DNA of 64,000 nucleotides from JBGVSA01 sp041807905 (lineage in GTDB: Bacteria > Pseudomonadota > Gammaproteobacteria > Burkholderiales > Rhodocyclaceae): positions 186,001 to 250,000 of the forward strand of contig NZ_JBGVSA010000002.1 of NCBI RefSeq assembly GCF_041807905.1, written 5' to 3'. The position numbers were made by a program, and so were the translations under genes. The number at the start of each line of letters is the position of its first letter. Within the stretch, counting starts at the first letter, position 1. Positions 8,552-17,786 of the stretch are shown here, piece after piece. Below the pieces are notes generated by a model. That model searched no databases and had not been told where the DNA came from. It saw only the letters and a program-made list of their open reading frames with translations.

Positions 8552-10495
8552 CTAAATTGAGAGTCGATCGATGTCGCGCCGGAGGCTTGCCAGATCGGCA
8601 GCGCTCACCGTTGCGGCACCATAGCGCAGTGTGGCATATCGCTCCGCGATGCGTCGAATTTCATCGGCGATGTCTGGCCGCTTGCGGCCGATCCGTTGCG
8701 CGTACCGCGTTGCCGGTTCCCAGTCGTGTTGCGGCAGACCTTCGTGGCGCAGGCGCCTGACAAGCCGTCGCCACACGCGCTCCAGCGCATCCGGCCGATG
8801 GCGCGCAGGCCACGAGCGCCACGCCAGCCAGGACATCCAGCCGGCAATGGCGAATGCCATCAATGCCACCAGCATGCGCCAGTCAGTGTCTGACAGTCCC
8901 ACGTTGCGCAGCAACTCGCTCTGGCGTGAGGTGTTGTAGCCAAGCACCCATTGGTTCCATGTGTTGGAGAGCGCTTCCCAGCGGTAGCGAATATCGCGCA
9001 GCAGCGGCCAGTCCTGTCGGGCCACGAAGGGTAGCGGCTCGCCCGCGCCCAGCGTCTGTCCGATGCCGCCATCGATGCGTTGGGGGAAAGTCGCCGCCGT
9101 CGGATCCACGCGTACCCAGCCGCGTCGCGGCATCCAGACTTCTGCCCATGCGTGTGCGTCCGACTGACGGACGACCAGCGTTCCGTCGATCGGATTCAGC
9201 TCGCCGCCCTGGTAACCCGTCACGACGCGGGCGGGGACGCCGGCGGCACGCATCAACACCACGAAGGCCGAGGCGAAGTGCTCACAGAAGCCACGCCGCG
9301 AGTCGAACAGGAACTCGTCGACGCTGTTGTCGCCGAGCAGCGGCGGGTAGAGCGTGTACTGCAGGCCCTGCTTGCGCATGAAGCCCAGCGCCTGCTGCAG
9401 GCGTTCGGCCGGATCGCGCAAGGCACGCCATTGCGCAGCCAGCGCCAGTGCGCGCGGATTGCGGTCCGGCGGCAGACGTAGCGACTGGCCGAGCGCGCGA
9501 GCGCTTTCTTCCATTCCCACCCGCGTCTGGGGGTACGACTGCACGGCGTAGCGCTGGCGGGCGCGCACCGGTTGGCGGCTGATCAGTGCGAAGTCATCGC
9601 TGATGCGGCCCTCGGGCGTGGCGGCCGGGTAGTCCAGTGCAAGCAACCAGCGTTCGTTGCTGGCTTCCATGGTCATCACGTAGTCGTAAACAGGGCCTTC
9701 GACTTCATATGGTGGCTCGAGGCTGCTGGCCTGCCAGCGCTGCGTCCATTCGCGTCCATCGAAATTGGTCAACACGGGACCGCGCCAATAGCGTTCCGAC
9801 GGTGGCGGTGGCGGGCCCTTGAATTCGGCCCGGAAGGCGATCTCGCCCGACTCGATCAGTGTGCTGATGGTCCCCGGCGACATGTGGTCCGACAGTCCCG
9901 TCATGCCGCCGAAGGCGTCCAGCGGCAGTCCCCATAGTGGGCCGCTTACGCGCGGAAAAAGCACGAACAGCACGATCATCAGCGGCACGCCCTGGCCACA
10001 GAGCGACAAGGCCTGGCGCGCCGAATGCCGGAACGAGACGGTTTCGTCCTGGATGCGTGCGAGCGAGGAGATGACGCCCAGTGTTGCCAGGCCTACGCAC
10101 AGTGCGACCCATGGTGTCTGGGCGTGCAAGAACAGACCCATCATCAGAAAGCACGCCAGCAACAGAGCGGCGCGCGCATCGCGCAAGTCGCGCGACTCCA
10201 GCAGCTTGAGCGGCAGTAGCAGCGACAGGATCGCCAGCCCGGGCAGCTTGCCCAGCAACTGCCCGTATGCCAGCCAGGTCAGCCCAACGCCGGCGAGTGC
10301 TAGCGGCACCAGCAACCATTTGGGCGGAGCGGCCCGATCATGCCAGGCCGTGTAGGCGCGCCAGCCCACCAACAAGGCAGACAGCGCGCTGACCGCGATT
10401 GGCTGGAACAGGGTGAACGGCAGCAAGATCACCGCAGCCAGGGCGGAGAGCTGCAGCAGCAAGGGGCGCGGCAAGGAGCGCTGACCGGTGTTCAT
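8552..10495 (-). CDS. TgpA-like membrane transglutaminase
   Basis: 647 residues from the ATG at 10495, which overlaps the DUF58 stop by 4 bp. The N-terminal part (10-190) has about six membrane segments; a large periplasmic domain follows, with a transglutaminase-like triad: Cys404 in RRGFCEHFASAF, His448 in SDAHAWAEVW and Asp464 in WVRVDPTA. A further membrane segment (MLVALMAFAIAGWMSWLAW) precedes a C-terminal cytoplasmic DUF4129-like tail. Same architecture as TgpA of Pseudomonas. The substrate is unknown; the moxR-DUF58-TgpA trio is common and probably assembles or remodels envelope proteins. Confidence 0.9.
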   Translation of the reverse strand: MNTGQRSLPRPLLLQLSALAAVILLPFTLFQPIAVSALSALLVGWRAYTAWHDRAAPPKWLLVPLALAGVGLTWLAYGQLLGKLPGLAILSLLLPLKLLESRDLRDARAALLLACFLMMGLFLHAQTPWVALCVGLATLGVISSLARIQDETVSFRHSARQALSLCGQGVPLMIVLFVLFPRVSGPLWGLPLDAFGGMTGLSDHMSPGTISTLIESGEIAFRAEFKGPPPPPSERYWRGPVLTNFDGREWTQRWQASSLEPPYEVEGPVYDYVMTMEASNERWLLALDYPAATPEGRISDDFALISRQPVRARQRYAVQSYPQTRVGMEESARALGQSLRLPPDRNPRALALAAQWRALRDPAERLQQALGFMRKQGLQYTLYPPLLGDNSVDEFLFDSRRGFCEHFASAFVVLMRAAGVPARVVTGYQGGELNPIDGTLVVRQSDAHAWAEVWMPRRGWVRVDPTAATFPQRIDGGIGQTLGAGEPLPFVARQDWPLLRDIRYRWEALSNTWNQWVLGYNTSRQSELLRNVGLSDTDWRMLVALMAFAIAGWMSWLAWRSWPARHRPDALERVWRRLVRRLRHEGLPQHDWEPATRYAQRIGRKRPDIADEIRRIAERYATLRYGAATVSAADLASLRRDIDRLSI

Positions 10496-11466
10496 GCGCG
10501 TCCGTCCGGCAAGAACAACGCCAGCGCCGCAAGGCACTCGCGTGCGTGCACTTCGCCGGAATCCGGGCCGATATCCTCTTTCGGCAATACCAGCTGCCAA
10601 CGGGCACCATCGGCCTGCGCCTGCACGACCCATAGCGCAAGCTGCGACAGGCGGCGTTCGGCATCCCAATTCGTCGGCAGGCTCGACCAGTCGATGACGC
10701 GTTCGGGCGCGACGGCGCCGGAGAACTCCTTCACCAGCAACTCACCGCTGGACGCCATGCGTTTCCACGCGATGCGGCTCGCGCTGTCCTGAGGATTGCG
10801 GTTGCGCAGACCGGCAAAGTCCTCGTCGCCGCGCTCGGTCACCAGTCCGCTTTCGAGGACGCCGTGCGGCGAGGGCGGTTGTGGCAGCGGGCCTTCGGCG
10901 CGTGGATAGGCCAGCATCTGCGCGTCTGGCTGGATGTAACTCCAGGCGCGGATCCAGCCCAGCGGCTGGCGCGATTCGATCGTCAGCTTGCCCACCGGGA
11001 GCCAGCCGCGGGCCTGCGCGGGAATACCGATGGATACCTCGGCATTGCCCCGCGCGGGCACGTTGCAGGTGGCAAGGCGCTGCCCATCATGAGTGAGGAC
11101 CGTGAGGCCCGGTCGAAGGCGGCCGGTTGTATCGGTCAGCCGCATGACGAAGCTCGCGGCCTCACCGACGAAGACCTCGCCGTCGCCACGCACGAATATC
11201 TCCAGCCCGACCAAAGTCCGCCAGGACTGGAGGATATGGGCCAGCCCGACGCCGCTCAGCAGGAACACCAGCGCAAATCCCAGCGCCAGGTTGTAGTTGA
11301 TGGAGGCCACCAGCATGATCGCGAGCGTCGCCAGCATTGCTGCGCCTGCGCGCGAAGGCAACACGTACACACGCGACTGCGGCAACCGGATCGGCTGCGG
11401 CTCCGGACCCGTCACGCGCTGCATCCATGCACGCGCCTGCGCGCGCAAACGGCGGGTGTCGATCAC
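10492..11466 (-). CDS. DUF58 domain protein (vWA-like partner of MoxR)
   Basis: 324 residues from a GTG at 11466 that overlaps the moxR stop (GTGA). Two membrane segments near residues 38-75 (AGAAMLATLAIMLVASINYN, then FALVFLLSGVGLAHIL) are followed by a beta-rich part and the DUF58 core with GDEDFAGLRNRNPQDSASRIAWKRMASS cut into shorter motifs: GDEDF, LRNRNPQD and SRIAWK. This is the usual second gene of moxR-DUF58-transglutaminase operons. The molecular role is not settled. Confidence 0.88.
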   Translation of the reverse strand: MIDTRRLRAQARAWMQRVTGPEPQPIRLPQSRVYVLPSRAGAAMLATLAIMLVASINYNLALGFALVFLLSGVGLAHILQSWRTLVGLEIFVRGDGEVFVGEAASFVMRLTDTTGRLRPGLTVLTHDGQRLATCNVPARGNAEVSIGIPAQARGWLPVGKLTIESRQPLGWIRAWSYIQPDAQMLAYPRAEGPLPQPPSPHGVLESGLVTERGDEDFAGLRNRNPQDSASRIAWKRMASSGELLVKEFSGAVAPERVIDWSSLPTNWDAERRLSQLALWVVQAQADGARWQLVLPKEDIGPDSGEVHARECLAALALFLPDGRA

Positions 11467-12419
11467 GGCACCGGCACGGCTTCGATCAAGTGGCGGACGA
11501 CTTCGCCGCTGCGGCCGTTGCGACCGCCCGCATGCAGAAGGCGGTGCGTGGCCACGGCAGGCAGCACCGCCTGCACGTCTTCGGGGCGAAGATGGTCGCG
11601 CCCGGCGATCAACGCCCAGGCACGGGCCGCACCCAGGAGGCCGATGCCGCAACGTGGACTCAGCCCCTGCGGCACGTCCGGCAGGTTACGGCTGGCTGTT
11701 AGCAGCGCCTGAACGTAATCGAGCACGCGGTCGCCGGCATGAATGCCCGCCGCTGCCGCCTGCATTGCCGCGAGACCTGCGCCATCCGTGCTGGCGGGCA
11801 GTTCGGCCAGCATTTCGCGGCGGTCGCGCCCGGCCAGCAGCTCACGTTCGGCGCGGGCATCGGGCAGGCCGACGCTGATGCGCATCAGGAAGCGATCGAG
11901 CTGCGATTCTGGCAACGGGAAGGTGCCGATCTGGTGCTGCGGGTTTTGTGTGGCGATGACGAAGAACGGGCGCGGCAGGGCGTGCGTGTGGCCGTCCACG
12001 GTGACTTGCCGTTCTTCCATGGCTTCAAGCAGCGCGCTTTGTGTCTTGGGGGTGGTGCGATTGATCTCGTCAGCCAGCAGCACCTGTGTAAAGAGCGGCC
12101 CCGGATGGAAGCGGAAGACGTGCTGGCCGGCATCGAAGATCGATACGCCGATGAGGTCGGCCGGCAACAGATCGCTCGTGAACTGTACGCGCTGGAACTT
12201 CAGCCCCAGGGTCACCGCCAGCGCATGCGCCATGGTCGTCTTGCCCACACCCGGCTGGTCTTCGATCAGCAGATGCCCACGCGCGACGAGACATGACAAT
12301 GCCTGCGTGAGCGCCAGTTCCTTGCCCAGCACCACGGTGCTCAACTGCGCCAGTACAGAACGAGCCAGCTCGCTGGCCGCCCGTCGGTCCGAATCTGTCC
12401 GATCGTTCATCGCATCCAT
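11463..12419 (-). CDS. MoxR family AAA+ ATPase
   Basis: About 318 residues from the ATG at 12419; ATGs at 12440 and 12410 are alternatives and no ribosome site clearly decides. Walker A is DQPGVGKTT, Walker B is VLLADEIN, sensor 1 is VIATQNP, and the arginine-finger region is PESQLDRFLMR. MoxR proteins act as chaperone-like ATPases with vWA/DUF58 partners, fitting the coupled downstream gene. First gene of its operon. Confidence 0.92.
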   Translation of the reverse strand: MDAMNDRTDSDRRAASELARSVLAQLSTVVLGKELALTQALSCLVARGHLLIEDQPGVGKTTMAHALAVTLGLKFQRVQFTSDLLPADLIGVSIFDAGQHVFRFHPGPLFTQVLLADEINRTTPKTQSALLEAMEERQVTVDGHTHALPRPFFVIATQNPQHQIGTFPLPESQLDRFLMRISVGLPDARAERELLAGRDRREMLAELPASTDGAGLAAMQAAAAGIHAGDRVLDYVQALLTASRNLPDVPQGLSPRCGIGLLGAARAWALIAGRDHLRPEDVQAVLPAVATHRLLHAGGRNGRSGEVVRHLIEAVPVP

Positions 12420-12682
12420 CACGCAAGAAATATCCGGCAATGATAAAGGCGCCGCCCTTGGCGCCGGCCGTGGCGGGCGACAACCGCCGTCCGGCAGGGC
12501 GGGGAAACTTCCGCAGGCTCATTGCGGCGCAGCATTGTCGGAATGTGTGTCGAAAGCCTGTGGTTATTGACCACACTCAGGAAGTCCTCATCCGACATCC
12601 TCTATTTTCCGAGGTCAGCCTTGTCCGTCCGACCCGCCTCGGACCCCGTCAGACAGGGTGCTCGAACTCAACGGGAGATCAG

Positions 12683-13276
12683 ATGTTCCAGGTTCGCATA
12701 CATGGCCGCGGCGGCCAGGGCGTCGTCACAGGCGCCGAGATGCTCTCAATCGCCGCTTTTCTCGAAGGCCATCACGCCCAGGCATTCCCCAGTTTCGGTT
12801 CTGAACGCACCGGCGCGCCGGTCGTAGCGTTCTGTCGCATCTCGGATCGCGAGATCCGGCTGCGCGAACCGGTCATGCAACCCGACGCACTCATCATCCA
12901 GGACACTACGCTGCTGTTGACAGTAGACGTCTTTGCCGGCCTGGCAGAGGACGGCTATGTGATCCTCAACACCAAGCACAGTCTCGAGGAACTGGGGCTG
13001 TCGCAGTACGCCAAGCGTTTCAAGCCGGGGCGGGTCGTTTCCGTGCCCGCTACGGAACTCGCGCTCAAGCACGTCGGTCGGCCGGTTCCCAACGTGCCCC
13101 TGCTGGGCGCGTTCGCCGCAGCCTCCGGCATGCTCAAGCTCGACGCCGTCATCTCGGCGATCAACGACAAGTTCTCGGGCAAGATCGCTGCCGCCAACGT
13201 GGCGGCCGCTACCGAAGCCTACGAGGCCGCACTGGCGGCTCGTCCCCAACAAAACCAGGAGGCTGCCCATGCTTAA
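12683..13276 (+). CDS. 2-oxoacid:acceptor oxidoreductase, gamma subunit
   Basis: 197 residues. The PorG/VorG-type gamma domain is complete: FQVRIHGRGGQGVVTGAEM at the N-terminus, FPSFGSERTGAPV in the middle and HVGRPVPNVPLLGAFA near the end. The ATG at 12683 is preceded by GGGAGA. It is the first gene of the operon and overlaps the alpha gene by 8 bp. In this enzyme class the gamma domain binds and shapes the CoA-dependent active complex. Substrate not determinable from this subunit. Confidence 0.9.
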   Translation: MFQVRIHGRGGQGVVTGAEMLSIAAFLEGHHAQAFPSFGSERTGAPVVAFCRISDREIRLREPVMQPDALIIQDTTLLLTVDVFAGLAEDGYVILNTKHSLEELGLSQYAKRFKPGRVVSVPATELALKHVGRPVPNVPLLGAFAAASGMLKLDAVISAINDKFSGKIAAANVAAATEAYEAALAARPQQNQEAAHA

Positions 13277-14519
13277 GCAGACCGAAGGCTCTCACGCCGT
13301 AGCCGAAGCGGTCGGCCTGTGCCGCCCCGAAGTCATTTGTGCTTACCCCATCTCCCCGCAAACGCACATCGTCGAAGCGCTGGGCGAGATGGCCACTTCC
13401 GGCGAGATCGCCAACTGCGAGTACATCAACGTCGAATCCGAATTCGCCGCCATGTCGGTGGCGATCGGCTCTTCGGCCGCGGGGGCGCGCACCTATACCG
13501 CCACTGCGAGCCAGGGTCTGTTGTTCATGGCCGAGGCGGTCTACAACGCTTCCGGCCTGGGCCTTCCCATCGTCATGACGGTCGCCAACCGTGCGATCGG
13601 CGCGCCGATCAATATCTGGAACGACCACACCGATTCGATGAGCCAGCGCGATTGCGGCTGGATCCAGCTCTTCGCCGAGACCAACCAGGAAGCCGCCGAT
13701 CTCCACATCCAGGCCTTCAAGCTGGGCGAGGAACTCTCGTTGCCGGTGATGGTGTGCATGGATGGCTTCATCCTCACGCACGCCTACGAACGCGTCGACA
13801 TCCCTTCGCAAGAGCAGGTCGATGCCTTCCTGCCGCCGTATTCGCCGCGCCAGGTGCTCGATCCGGCTCGCCCCGTTTCGATTGGCGCCATGGTGGGTCC
13901 GGAAGCTTTCTCCGAAGTTCGTTACCTCGCGCATGCCAAGCAGATGCAGGCGCTCGATCTGATCCCGCGCATCGCTTCGGAATTCAAGGACATTTTCGGT
14001 CGCGACGCCGGCGGTCTGGTTCGCCCGTACCGCCTTGAAGACGCCGACACCGTCGTCATTGCGCTGGGTTCGGTACTCGGCACCATCAAGGACACCATCG
14101 ACGAGATGCGTGCCGATGGCATCAAGATCGGCGCGCTGGGCATCAATTCTTTCCGCCCGTTCCCCATCGCCGCGGTCCGCCGCGCACTGTCGCATGCGCA
14201 TCGCATCGTCGTGCTCGAAAAGAGCCTCGCGGTCGGCATCGGCGGTGTGGTCGCGACGGACGTGCGACTCGCCCTCGACGGGCTCGATCACAACTTCTAC
14301 ACGATCATCGCCGGCCTCGGCGGTCGCCCGATCACGCGTGCGTCGTTGCATCGCGCCTTCCGCCTGGCAATGCACGATCAGCTCGAACGGCTGCACTTCC
14401 TCGACCTGTCGTGGGACGTGGTCAATCGCGAGCTGGACCGCGAGCGCACTTCGCGCATGTCTGGCCCCATCGCCGAGAACATCCTGCGCGACATCAACAG
14501 CAAGCCCCGTGCCGCTTGA
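13269..14519 (+). CDS. 2-oxoacid:acceptor oxidoreductase, alpha subunit (PorA-like)
   Basis: 416 residues of the PorA/VorA family. Landmarks are the start LKQTEGSHAVAEAV, CAYPISPQTHIVE near 25, ESEFAAMSVAIGSSAAGAR near 57-75, and TASQGLLFMAEAVYNASG. The NIWNDHTDSMSQRD loop after ANRAIGAP is a PFOR-type substrate/TPP-site element. It acts with the beta subunit to decarboxylate a 2-oxoacid through TPP. Start codon overlaps the gamma stop, so translation is coupled. Pyruvate, a branched-chain or an aromatic 2-oxoacid are all possible substrates. Confidence 0.9.
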   Translation: MLKQTEGSHAVAEAVGLCRPEVICAYPISPQTHIVEALGEMATSGEIANCEYINVESEFAAMSVAIGSSAAGARTYTATASQGLLFMAEAVYNASGLGLPIVMTVANRAIGAPINIWNDHTDSMSQRDCGWIQLFAETNQEAADLHIQAFKLGEELSLPVMVCMDGFILTHAYERVDIPSQEQVDAFLPPYSPRQVLDPARPVSIGAMVGPEAFSEVRYLAHAKQMQALDLIPRIASEFKDIFGRDAGGLVRPYRLEDADTVVIALGSVLGTIKDTIDEMRADGIKIGALGINSFRPFPIAAVRRALSHAHRIVVLEKSLAVGIGGVVATDVRLALDGLDHNFYTIIAGLGGRPITRASLHRAFRLAMHDQLERLHFLDLSWDVVNRELDRERTSRMSGPIAENILRDINSKPRAA

Positions 14520-14528
14520 GGAGGGAAC

Positions 14529-15548
14529 ATGGCTCACGAACCGATAAAGTTTTACCAGACCGGCACCTTTACCGTTGGCAACCGGCTGCTGCCCGAAGAT
14601 CAGCGTTCCGTCCAGTCCGACATCGGACGCACCAACTCGCTGAACTCCGGCCATCGTGCCTGTCAAGGCTGCGGTGAAGCACTGGGTGCGCGCTACGCCA
14701 TCGACGCCGCCATGCGCGCCACCGGCAACCAGATGATCGCGTGCAACGCCACGGGCTGCCTCGAAGTGTTCTCCACACCGTACCCCGAGACTTCCTGGCA
14801 AGTGCCCTGGATTCACTCGTTGTTCGGCAACACCGCAGCAGTGGCCACCGGCGTGGCCGCGGCGATGAAGGTCAAGGGCCGCAACGACGTGCGCGTCGTT
14901 GCCCAGGGCGGCGACGGCGGCACCACCGACATCGGCTTTGGCTGTCTGTCGGGTATGTTCGAACGTAATGACGATGTCCTGTACATCTGTTACGACAACC
15001 AGGCCTACATGAACACAGGCGTGCAGCGCTCGTCGGCAACGCCGCCGGCCGCGCGCACCGCCACCACCATGCCGGCCAAGGGGCATCCGGGCAACGTCTT
15101 CGGCCAGGGCAAGAACCTGCCGTTGATCGCCATGGCGCACAACATTCCATACGTCGCCACGGCCACCGTCGCAGACCTGCATGATCTGGAACACAAGGTT
15201 GAGCACGCCATGTCCATGCGCGGCGCGCGTTACATCCACATCTTCGTGCCGTGCCCGCTGGGTTGGGGCTCTGCTTCGCAAGACACCATCAAACTCGCGC
15301 GGCTGGCGAAGGAAACCGGGCTGTTCCCGGTTTTCGAAGCCGAACACGGTGTGGTCACGAACGTGCTGCCGATCCGCCGCAAGCAACCGGTCGAGGAATA
15401 CCTCAAGCTCCAGCGCCGCTTCGCCCACCTGTTCGGCAAGACGCCCGAGACCGAAATCCTCGCGCGTTTCCAGCAGATCGCCGACGAGAACATCCGTCGC
15501 TTCGGTCTGCTGCAACCCGAGCAACAAGAGCAACCGGCCACCGTCTGA
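14529..15548 (+). CDS. 2-oxoacid:acceptor oxidoreductase, beta subunit (PorB-like)
   Basis: 339 residues carrying the TPP and proximal [4Fe-4S] domain. Cysteines are placed as in PorB: HRACQGCGEALG near 40-50 and CNATGCLEV near 73-81. The TPP/Mg signature is GGDGGTTDIGFG with the later YDNQAYMNTGVQ, and VPCPLGW near the end is also conserved in pyruvate and phenylglyoxylate enzymes. A GAGG site precedes the ATG, 9 bp after the alpha stop. Confidence 0.9.
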   Translation: MAHEPIKFYQTGTFTVGNRLLPEDQRSVQSDIGRTNSLNSGHRACQGCGEALGARYAIDAAMRATGNQMIACNATGCLEVFSTPYPETSWQVPWIHSLFGNTAAVATGVAAAMKVKGRNDVRVVAQGGDGGTTDIGFGCLSGMFERNDDVLYICYDNQAYMNTGVQRSSATPPAARTATTMPAKGHPGNVFGQGKNLPLIAMAHNIPYVATATVADLHDLEHKVEHAMSMRGARYIHIFVPCPLGWGSASQDTIKLARLAKETGLFPVFEAEHGVVTNVLPIRRKQPVEEYLKLQRRFAHLFGKTPETEILARFQQIADENIRRFGLLQPEQQEQPATV

Positions 15549-15601
15549 ACGCCATCGGGGCGGGGCGCTCGGAGCGCGCCGCCCGCAAGAAGAGGTCATA
15601 C

Positions 15602-17227
15602 ATGGAAAAACCATTTGCCATTACGCTCGACGTCGGCTCATCGCTTGCCAACAAGACCGGCTCGTGGCGTACCAATCGTCCCGTCTATGTCAAGCGCCTG
15701 CCTCCGTGCAACAACGCCTGCCCGGCGGGTGAAGACACCCAGGGCTGGCTGTACTTTGCCGAGTCCGGCGAATACGAAACCGCGTGGCGCGTGCTGACGG
15801 CCGAAAACCCGATGCCTGCCGTCATGGGCCGCGTCTGCTACCACCCGTGCGAGAAAGCCTGCAATCGCGGGCAGCTCGATTCCGCCGTCGGCATCAACTC
15901 GGTGGAACGCTTCCTTGGCGACGAAGCCATCAAGCGCGGCTGGAAGTTCGATGCGCCCAGCGCCGAATCGGGCAAGCGCGTTCTCGTCGTGGGCGCCGGC
16001 CCGTCAGGCCTGTCAGCGGCCTATCACCTGCGCCGCCTCGGTCACCAGGTCACCATTCGCGAAGCAGGCCCGATGGCGGGCGGCATGATGCGGTTTGGTA
16101 TTCCCAAGTACCGCCTGCCGCGCGAAGTGCTCGACGCCGAAGTCCAGCGCATTCTCGACATGGGCGTGAAGCTGGAGCTCGATACCAAGGTCACGCACAT
16201 TCTCGATGCCATGCAGGAAGGCTTCGACGCCACGTTCCTGGCAGTCGGTGCGCATCGCGCCCGCCGCGCATTCATTCCGGCCGGCCAGTCCGCCCGAATC
16301 ATGGATGCCGTCACCATGCTGCGCAGCATGGAGGGTGAAGAAAAGCCCATGCTCGGCCGTCGTGTCGTGATCTATGGCGGCGGCAACACCGCCATCGATG
16401 CTGCGCGTACCGCCAAGCGCCTCGGCGCGGAAGAAGCCATCATCGTCTATCGCCGCACCCGCGAAAAAATGCCTGCGCACGACTTCGAAGTCGAAGAAGC
16501 CCTGCAGGAAGGCATCATGATGAAGTGGCTGTCCACCATCAAGGAAGTCTCCGACGGCGGCGCCATCACCATCGAAAAGGTCTCGCTCGATGCTGACGGC
16601 AAGGTTGTGCCGACAGGCGAATACGAGACCCTCGAGGCAGACTCGGTCGTGCTCGCGCTGGGCCAGGACGTCGATCTTTCCCTGCTCGACAACGTTCCGA
16701 ATCTTGTCATCAACGACGGCGTCGTCGAGGTTGCGCCGAACATGATGACCGGCTATCCCGGCATCTTCGCAGGGGGCGACATGGTCCCGTCCGAGCGTAC
16801 CGTTACGGTTGCGGTTGGTCACGGCAAGGTCGCCGCGCGCCATATCGACGCCTGGTTGCGCGATCAGGAAGAGAAAGACCCCGAGCCGCGTCAGCTCGCG
16901 ACCTTCGACATGCTCAATCCGTGGTACTACACGGACGCCTCCAAGACAGTACGTCCGATGCTCGACATCATTCGTCGCCAAAGCACGTTCGACGAAGTGC
17001 AGGGTGGACTGGACGAAACCACTGCCTTGTTCGAGGCGCGCCGTTGCCTGTCGTGCGGCAACTGCTTCGAGTGCGATAACTGCTACGGGGTCTGTCCCGA
17101 CAACGCCGTCATCAAACTCGGTCCGGGCAAGAAGTTCGAGTTCAACTACGAGTACTGCAAGGGCTGCGGCATTTGCGCTGAAGAGTGTCCGTGCGGCGCC
17201 ATCACGATGGAACCCGAGATCGTCTGA
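15602..17227 (+). CDS. GltD-like NAD(P)-linked flavoprotein fused to a 2[4Fe-4S] ferredoxin domain
   Basis: 541 residues, from the ATG at 15602 after an AAGAGGT site. The N-terminal Fe-S part of GltD-type oxidoreductases is present (Cys36, 40, 79, 83, 87), then an FAD loop GAGPSG at 131-136 and an NAD(P) loop YGGGNTAIDAA near 255-265. The tail is a ferredoxin domain: a first group of six cysteines (482, 485, 488, 491, 494, 498) and a second CxxCxxCxxxC set (519, 522, 525, 529). It probably passes electrons between the TPP enzyme and NAD(P). The layout recalls the phenylglyoxylate:NAD oxidoreductase of Azoarcus, where flavoprotein and ferredoxin are separate subunits. Last gene of the operon. 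Confidence 0.88.
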   Translation: MEKPFAITLDVGSSLANKTGSWRTNRPVYVKRLPPCNNACPAGEDTQGWLYFAESGEYETAWRVLTAENPMPAVMGRVCYHPCEKACNRGQLDSAVGINSVERFLGDEAIKRGWKFDAPSAESGKRVLVVGAGPSGLSAAYHLRRLGHQVTIREAGPMAGGMMRFGIPKYRLPREVLDAEVQRILDMGVKLELDTKVTHILDAMQEGFDATFLAVGAHRARRAFIPAGQSARIMDAVTMLRSMEGEEKPMLGRRVVIYGGGNTAIDAARTAKRLGAEEAIIVYRRTREKMPAHDFEVEEALQEGIMMKWLSTIKEVSDGGAITIEKVSLDADGKVVPTGEYETLEADSVVLALGQDVDLSLLDNVPNLVINDGVVEVAPNMMTGYPGIFAGGDMVPSERTVTVAVGHGKVAARHIDAWLRDQEEKDPEPRQLATFDMLNPWYYTDASKTVRPMLDIIRRQSTFDEVQGGLDETTALFEARRCLSCGNCFECDNCYGVCPDNAVIKLGPGKKFEFNYEYCKGCGICAEECPCGAITMEPEIV

Positions 17228-17252
17228 TCGTTCGCGGTAACGTCGTGACAAA

Positions 17253-17283
17253 AAAACGCCCCTCGAGCAGGGGCGTTTTCTTT
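17253..17283 (+). terminator. intrinsic terminator of the oxidoreductase operon
   Basis: AAAACGCCCCT / AGGGGCGTTTT stem with a CGAGC loop and a T-rich tail, 25 bp after the last stop of the operon. Confidence 0.92.
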
Positions 17284-17786
17284 TGCTGATTTTCGTCTTG
17301 AGCGCATCAAGATCGCAGACCCTCGAGGCTGGGTTTTCGCTCCGAGGGCCCTGCGCCAGATCGTGACGTCAGTCAGCTACCTACGGTGCGGCAGGGCACT
17401 CGCTGGTCCGGCACTGTTCAGAGGCAGGCGAAAGCCTTTTCGATTCTGCACGCGCCATGCACCCGTCCGGCATGACGCCGCGCCAAGGTTTCCTCTTCCG
17501 CTTGTCTTGTGCCTGAACGGCCATAGACCTGATTCTGTTTCGGAAAACTGTTGATCGAACAAAGAAAGCGCCGAGTTGTGACGAGATGTCGCGGCCCGTA
17601 AAGTCGGTCGGATTCCACGAATTCGTGCTGCCCAATGGGTGAGCGCACACACCACATGGCCCATACACGACAAGGCATTCCCATCGCACGTTCAATCATT
17701 CGCCACGCGTTCGAATCGGAGCTGGTGCACTTCGTCTCCCGGCAGCCCGGCTGCCCAGCGGATTCCTTTCCCGGAGGCGAGTAAGA
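17284..17786. other. intergenic stretch with no recognised gene
   Basis: About 500 bp between the oxidoreductase terminator and the response-regulator gene. Short open frames exist on both strands but none resembles a known protein or has a convincing ribosome site. It presumably carries the promoter of the regulator gene; I could not pick a clear -35/-10 pair. Confidence 0.5.

Noticed and set aside
12559..12575. TGTGGT-N5-ACCACA inverted repeat upstream of the oxidoreductase operon
   Set aside because: Could be an operator, but a 6-bp arm is short, no matching regulator is known to me, and no promoter could be placed around it.
13209..15614. 801-codon minus-strand frame opposite the oxidoreductase alpha and beta genes
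   Set aside because: High-GC antisense shadow; the plus-strand proteins carry clear PorA/PorB motifs.
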